Assembly (NCBI GenBank): GCA_028694545.1
Contig: JAQVKV010000040.1
Span: 1-9,764, forward strand
Source: Zavarzinia sp.
GTDB lineage: Bacteria; Pseudomonadota; Alphaproteobacteria; Zavarziniales; Zavarziniaceae
Reading direction: 5' to 3'
Length of the DNA: 9,764 nucleotides
Made by a program: the position numbers and the translations under genes. Below, piece by piece: positions 5,064 through 9,764 of the stretch (positions are counted from its first letter, which is position 1; every line of letters begins with the position of its first letter). Under the pieces are notes generated by a model. It did no database searches. It was not told the DNA's origin and worked only from the letters and a program-made list of their open reading frames with translations.

Positions 5064-8000
5064 CCGATCTTACCCTCCGCCTGCGGATCACAACCGATGG
5101 CTTCGGCGCTACGACCGCCGAGGTCGTGGGCCTGGGCAATGCCGCCCAGACCATGGGCACGGCGGTCTCCGCCGCCGGCGCCCGGGCCGGGCAGGCGCTG
5201 ACCGGCGTTGGCGCCGCCGCGCGCGGCGCCGGCGACGACATCACGGCTTCGGCCGCGCGCATCTCGACCGCGTGGGATGGCGTCATCGCCGGCGCCGGCC
5301 AGATGGCGGCGGCGACCGAGCTGGTGCGCGGCAAATACGTCCCCCTCGCTGCGGCCGAGAGCGCCCATGCCGCCGCCCTGGTCGAGATCCGCCAGGCCCA
5401 GCAGGCCGGCATCCTGACGGCACAGGAGGCGACCACCGCGATCGCCAGCCAGACCGCCGCTCTCGATCGCCAGCGCGCGGTGATGAGCGGCGCGCGGTCT
5501 GGCCTGAGCGGCTGGGCCGCCACCGGCAAGCTGGCCTCATACGAGGCGAGTAACCTCGCCTATCAGCTCAACGATGTTGTGGTCTCGATCGTCGGCGGCC
5601 TCAACCCCGCCATGGTCGCGCTCCAGCAAGGGCCCCAGATCTCCGCCATTTTCGGCGGCTGGGGCAACACCGCGCGGGCATTGCTGCAATGGCTGTCCCC
5701 GGTCAAGGTCGGTCTGCTCGGCATCGCCGGCGTGGCTATCACCGGCGCCAGCGCCTGGAACAGCTACCTCACCTCGATCAAGGCCGTGGAAGTCGCCGCC
5801 GCCGGCATCGGCCGGGCGTCGGGTGCGACGGCGGCACAGCTCGAGGAGATCGCGCAGGCAGCCGCCTCCGCCGGCGATATCTCGATCAAGAGCGCCCGCG
5901 AGATGGAGGTGACGCTGCTCCGGACCGGCCGGATCGGCGCCGATATGTTCGGCGACCTGATCGGGATGAGCCGCGATTTCGGGGCGACGATCGGCACCGA
6001 CGCCGCCGCCGGCCTGGACCAGCTCGCCAAGCTGATCGCCGACCCCGCCAAGGGCGCCGAGACGCTGTACCGCGAGATGGAGCTGCTGGACGGCGCCACG
6101 GCGCGCTATGTCAAGACGCTGGTCGATCAGGGGCGGGTGGAGCGCGCCCAGCAGGTCCTGATGGAGGGCGCTCGGGGACGCCTGGTGTCGGCCCGGGCGG
6201 CGGTCACCGAACTTGGCTCGGCCTGGGACAGGCTGGGCACGGTCATTGACAATGTCATGGACCTGCTAGGTCAGGGCGTTGACGCTGTTTTCTCGTCGGC
6301 GACTAACGCCGACCCGGTAAAGGCCCTGTCGTCCGTCGAAGCGCAGATCAAGAGCATATCGGAATCGGGCATCGGTTATCGCCCGGTCATGTGGAGAGAG
6401 CTGCTCGGAGAACTGGAGCGGGAGCGGGAGCGCCTCAAGAAGGAGGTTGAGTATCGCGAGGGCATGGCCTTCGTCGACAATCTGACACGTCAGTACGAGA
6501 CTGACGCCCGTCGAGCTGATGCAGCGCTGGCACTCGCTGATACCTCGCCCTCGACCGAGAATGCCCGGCGCCTGACCTCGCTCCGCAACGAACAACAGGC
6601 ACTCGAAGGCCAATCGAAGGCACTGTCGCTCAACGCCGACGAGCGCGCGCGCGTTGCGACTGCCTACGAGGCGATCACGCATGCCGTTGACAGCTGGATG
6701 CCGGCGCAGGAGCGAGCGACGGCGCTAATTGAAGCCGACCTCGCCGCCGCCCGGGCCATCACCCCGGAACAGAAGCGCCAAGCAGCGATGGATCGGGAGC
6801 GGTTGGCGCTGCGTGGCGAGATCATCACCTCGGCCGAGGCTGAGGCGCGGGTCACGGCGGCGGGCCGACGGGCCTATGAAGAGGCGACCCTCGCCATAGG
6901 GCGGCAGACGCAGGCGCTATCGGTCAATGCCGCGACCGCACTGACGGCGGCGGACGCCTACCTGACGTCCTCGGCGGCCGGCATGGTGGCGGAGGCGCGC
7001 CGGGCGGCGACGATCGACAGCCTGAAGTCCGGGATCGACGCCGGCGCGCAGGCGCAGCGGCTGCTAGCTGAGCAGGTGGCCGGCGCCGCGCTTTCCGGGG
7101 CCCAGCAGGTCGCCCAGCTGCGGGACCAGACCGAGGCGCAGCGCCTGGTCAACGATGCCGTGGTGGCTGGCACGATCCCCACCACCGAGGCCGCGAAGGC
7201 GCTGGAGATCGAGCAGGCGCTGCGGCCGCTGGTCACCGCCGCCGCCAACGCCGAGGGCGCCGAGAAGGCCAAGCTGGTCGAGATCACCGAGGCCCTGCGC
7301 GCGGCCATGGTGGCCGCCAATGACGAGACCGAGCGCGGCCAGGCCATCGCCGGCGCGGCGGACCAGCGCCAGGCGCTGGAGCTGGCGCAATACGAGCTGT
7401 CGCTGGTCGACGAGACGACGGAACGCCGGGAGTATCTCGTCGCGCTGCGCGAAAAGGAGATCGACCTCGCCGCCCGCTATGGCGAAAACTGGCGCGAGAT
7501 CGCGGGCATCGAGTATGAGCTATACGCCCAGACCCTGCGCACCAACGCGGCGATCGCGGCGCGGACCCAGCAATCCGAGCTGATCGCCGGCGCCTATCGG
7601 CGGGCCGGTGAAGAGATCCAGGACAGCCTGTCGAGCGGGCTTCGAGACGCGCTCGACGGCGGGCGGCTGGACGCGGAAGCGTTCTGGGACGACTTCAAGT
7701 CGATCGCACTGGACGCCATCGCCGAGATCACGGCGGCGCTGGTGTTCAAGCCGATCGTCGGCGGGTTCGTCAACGCCGCGTTCGGCGGCGGCGCGGCCTC
7801 CGCCCTCGGCCTGTCGTCGGGCGACGTCACGGGTCAGGGTAGTGGCGGGTCGATCACCGACCTGCTCGGGCTGTCTAACCTGTTCGGGGGCTCCGGCTCC
7901 TCGGCCGGCTGGCTGGCCGGCGCCAATGGTTATCTGTTCGGCACAGCCGGGTCTTCGGCCGCCGCGACGACGGGGGCGGCCAGCGGATTTCTGACGGGTG

Positions 8001-9764
8001 GCGGGGCCGCGAGTTCGGGGGCGGCCGGCAGCGCCGGCCTGTTCGGGACGTATGGCGCCACCTCGCTCGGCTCGATCCTCGGCGCGGGCGGCGCCGGCTT
8101 CGGGATCTCCCAGCTGCTGGCGGGCCTGGCGCCGGGCAACAAGCTGGTGTCGGCCGGCGGCGGTGCGCTGGGCGGCGCGCTGGCGGGCGCCGCGATCGGC
8201 GGACCCATCGGCGCCGTCATCGGTGGCGTCACCGGCCTGATCGGCGGCCTGCTCAACGACAAGCCGTCCAACATGCTGGGGGCGTCGACGATCGCTGATC
8301 TTTCGGCGTCGACCGCCGGTGTCGATTCGGGTCAGTACGGGTCAAAGTATTCCGCCGAGAATCATCAGGCGGCGGCCCTCGCAGCCGATGCGATCCGCGA
8401 TGCCGCGCAGGCCGCGTTCGGTTCCTACGTCGACTTGTCGGCGTATGGCGTCCAGGTGGCGGTCGGGTCGCGCGATGGCGCTAACGCACATGTTACCGAT
8501 GGCGGGATCGATTCGGCCGTATTTGTCGCAGCGGGCGACGAACCTGGTATCAAGAGCCTGATCGGTCAGTCGGTCGCGGCAATCGGCGATCTGGTCGCCG
8601 CCGACCTGCCCGAGGAGATGCAGCGGGCGCTCGATCTGATCGACTGGTCGGACGTCGACCAGGCCGTGGCGGACCTCGACTTCGCCGCGACCTATCGGGA
8701 CAGTGTCGACGCCCTGACCGCCGGCTACGACCTCGAAACCGAGGCGCGGCAGGCGGTGCGGGACAGCCTGACCACGACGATCGACGGCCTGCGGGATTTC
8801 GCGGCGACGGCGGAGCGGCTGACGCTCGGCGGTGCCGACAGCGCGGTGCGCTCCTATGCCCTGAGGCTGATCGGGCTGGAGGACGAGGCGGCGGCGGTCT
8901 CGGACACGCAGGCCGCCATCGCCGCGCTGGACGAGGCCTTCACGGTCTTCCGCGAGCGCGCCGCCGACCTCGGTGTGACGCTGGACGAGGTCTCGGCCGG
9001 TTACGCGGCGAGTTTCGACCGCCTGCGCGCGGATTTCGAGGGGGCGCTCGACGCGGCAATCGGCACCGGCCTGGGGCGCGGCTATCTGGCCGAGGCCTCG
9101 GCCCTGATCGACGCGCAGAGCGCGCGCATCGCCGATGCGGCGGCGCTGGGCGCGGACATGGGCCGGGTCTTCCGCTTCAACGCCCTCGAAATGGCGGCGC
9201 TCTATCGCGACCTCAACGAGACCCAGATTGCGGCGCTGGATGACCTGATCGCGGCAGCCGATGATCTGTCGATCACGGCGGCATCGCTCCTCGGCCGCGT
9301 GACCTCGGGCGCCGAGGCGCTGATCGACGAGGCGGAGGATGCCCGCAAGGAGGCTATCCGCCTTGGCCAGACCTGGGCGCAGGTGGCCGCCTCGGCTCGG
9401 GACGAGCTGGGACGTCTGTCCCTGTCCGACGCCTCGATCCTGTCCCCAGCCGAAATGCTGGCCGAAGCGGAGTCGCGGTTCCGGGAGACCTTCGGCAAGG
9501 CGCTGGCGGGCGATACGGATGCCGCCGCCGCCCTCTCGGCCTCGGCCGAGACCTATCTGGCCCAGGCCCGCACGTATTATGCCGACAGTCAGGCCTATAT
9601 CGGCATCTTTGAGGATGTGCAGTCCGCGATCGAGCAGGTGGCGGTCGGCGCGGACACGCGCGCGGCAGGTTACGCCGCGCTCGCCGCGACGATGGACCTA
9701 CAGGTCGACATCCTCGCCGAGATCCGGGACATCATCGCGCGGTCGCAGGACATCGCCAGCCTCG
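5060..9764 (+). CDS. Tail tape measure protein, 3' partial
   Basis: The frame is open for 1568 whole codons to the window edge; I read every codon and found no stop. The protein fills the growing tail tube, sets its length and later helps DNA entry. Residues 165-202 (NLAYQLNDVVVSIVGGL, then ALQQGPQISAIFGG) match the TMP_2 / lambda-like tape measure N-terminal domain. A hydrophobic segment follows (215-233). Residues 234-850 are mainly helical with coiled-coil character, for example ELLGELERERERLKKEVEY (447-465). Residues 847-903 (GLRDALDGGRLDAEAFWDDF, then IVGGF) match the lambda-family tape measure C-terminal domain. Next come a Gly/Ala/Ser-rich stretch and a glycine-zipper-like hydrophobic region (1029-1065), a mixed region (about 1066-1190), and a long helical C-terminus with LSLSDASILSPAEMLAEAES (1453-1472), a motif I associate with ends of such proteins. 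Start by ATGA overlap without a clear ribosome binding site, so probably coupled to the chaperone fusion. Confidence 0.93.
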   Translation, partial: MTDLTLRLRITTDGFGATTAEVVGLGNAAQTMGTAVSAAGARAGQALTGVGAAARGAGDDITASAARISTAWDGVIAGAGQMAAATELVRGKYVPLAAAESAHAAALVEIRQAQQAGILTAQEATTAIASQTAALDRQRAVMSGARSGLSGWAATGKLASYEASNLAYQLNDVVVSIVGGLNPAMVALQQGPQISAIFGGWGNTARALLQWLSPVKVGLLGIAGVAITGASAWNSYLTSIKAVEVAAAGIGRASGATAAQLEEIAQAAASAGDISIKSAREMEVTLLRTGRIGADMFGDLIGMSRDFGATIGTDAAAGLDQLAKLIADPAKGAETLYREMELLDGATARYVKTLVDQGRVERAQQVLMEGARGRLVSARAAVTELGSAWDRLGTVIDNVMDLLGQGVDAVFSSATNADPVKALSSVEAQIKSISESGIGYRPVMWRELLGELERERERLKKEVEYREGMAFVDNLTRQYETDARRADAALALADTSPSTENARRLTSLRNEQQALEGQSKALSLNADERARVATAYEAITHAVDSWMPAQERATALIEADLAAARAITPEQKRQAAMDRERLALRGEIITSAEAEARVTAAGRRAYEEATLAIGRQTQALSVNAATALTAADAYLTSSAAGMVAEARRAATIDSLKSGIDAGAQAQRLLAEQVAGAALSGAQQVAQLRDQTEAQRLVNDAVVAGTIPTTEAAKALEIEQALRPLVTAAANAEGAEKAKLVEITEALRAAMVAANDETERGQAIAGAADQRQALELAQYELSLVDETTERREYLVALREKEIDLAARYGENWREIAGIEYELYAQTLRTNAAIAARTQQSELIAGAYRRAGEEIQDSLSSGLRDALDGGRLDAEAFWDDFKSIALDAIAEITAALVFKPIVGGFVNAAFGGGAASALGLSSGDVTGQGSGGSITDLLGLSNLFGGSGSSAGWLAGANGYLFGTAGSSAAATTGAASGFLTGGGAASSGAAGSAGLFGTYGATSLGSILGAGGAGFGISQLLAGLAPGNKLVSAGGGALGGALAGAAIGGPIGAVIGGVTGLIGGLLNDKPSNMLGASTIADLSASTAGVDSGQYGSKYSAENHQAAALAADAIRDAAQAAFGSYVDLSAYGVQVAVGSRDGANAHVTDGGIDSAVFVAAGDEPGIKSLIGQSVAAIGDLVAADLPEEMQRALDLIDWSDVDQAVADLDFAATYRDSVDALTAGYDLETEARQAVRDSLTTTIDGLRDFAATAERLTLGGADSAVRSYALRLIGLEDEAAAVSDTQAAIAALDEAFTVFRERAADLGVTLDEVSAGYAASFDRLRADFEGALDAAIGTGLGRGYLAEASALIDAQSARIADAAALGADMGRVFRFNALEMAALYRDLNETQIAALDDLIAAADDLSITAASLLGRVTSGAEALIDEAEDARKEAIRLGQTWAQVAASARDELGRLSLSDASILSPAEMLAEAESRFRETFGKALAGDTDAAAALSASAETYLAQARTYYADSQAYIGIFEDVQSAIEQVAVGADTRAAGYAALAATMDLQVDILAEIRDIIARSQDIASL
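8081..8254 (+). other. Glycine-zipper-like hydrophobic segment of the tape measure protein
   Basis: Residues 1008-1065 of the tape measure protein are mostly Gly, Ala, Leu, Ile and Val, with repeated small-residue spacing such as GGALGGALAGAAIGGPIGAV (1034-1053). This could span a membrane as a helical hairpin. In other tape measure proteins hydrophobic segments of this kind are thought to insert into the host inner membrane after ejection; here that role is inferred. Confidence 0.6.

Noticed and set aside
5764..6099. Minus-strand frames within the tape measure gene, and other frames from 6266 to 9498
   Set aside because: All lie within a continuous plus-strand tape measure frame that has recognisable domains; their Ser/Ala/Arg-rich translations are typical shadows.
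7741..8080. Collagen-like or surface-repeat protein in the Gly/Ser/Ala-rich stretch
   Set aside because: There is no regular Gly-X-Y repeat; it is a low-complexity linker continuous with the tape measure frame.

Overview
The window is a fragment of the structural (head-to-tail) module of a tailed dsDNA phage, most likely a prophage with a long non-contractile tail. Every gene I accept lies on the + strand, and the genes are packed almost without gaps. Base composition is about 65-75% G+C with strong G/C third-position preference, and the proteins resemble those of prophages in high-GC Alphaproteobacteria. The host group is therefore a reasonable guess, but nothing in the window proves it. No integrase, att site, tRNA, CRISPR array, insertion sequence, promoter or terminator was seen, and no stretch of more than about 30 bases lies outside a gene.

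Layout, left to right: (1) C-terminal part of the major capsid protein, 1-977, running in from upstream; it looks like the capsid half of a prohead protease/capsid fusion. (2) Putative head-tail adaptor, 977-1660. (3) HK97 gp10-like tail completion protein, 1660-2154. (4) A two-domain protein, 2151-3071, that looks like two tail-terminator-like domains joined in one chain. (5) A small Lys/Ala/Pro-rich protein of unknown function, 3073-3321. (6) Tail tube (major tail) protein, 3328-4248, with the best ribosome binding site in the window. (7) Tail assembly chaperone pair, 4276-5063: a 120-residue G-type protein whose last sense codons form the heptamer A AAA AAC directly before a TGA, and a -1 frame that is open from there through a DUF1799-like domain, predicting a 262-residue G-T fusion. 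(8) Tape measure protein, 5060 to the window end, at least 1568 codons and still open.

The genes follow the assembly route. The capsid shell is closed by adaptor and completion proteins, the tube polymerises around the tape measure while the chaperones hold it, and the terminator caps the tail. Four junctions are ATGA overlaps (977, 1660, 2151, 5060), so translation is probably coupled through much of the cluster. The tube gene instead has its own strong ribosome binding site, which fits its high copy number.

This is mainly a recognisable virion module rather than a wholly new system. The points most worth a second look are the programmed -1 frameshift cassette, which ordinary gene calling would miss, the apparent fusion of two terminator-like domains, the very long tape measure protein, and two lower-GC patches inside the tape measure gene.
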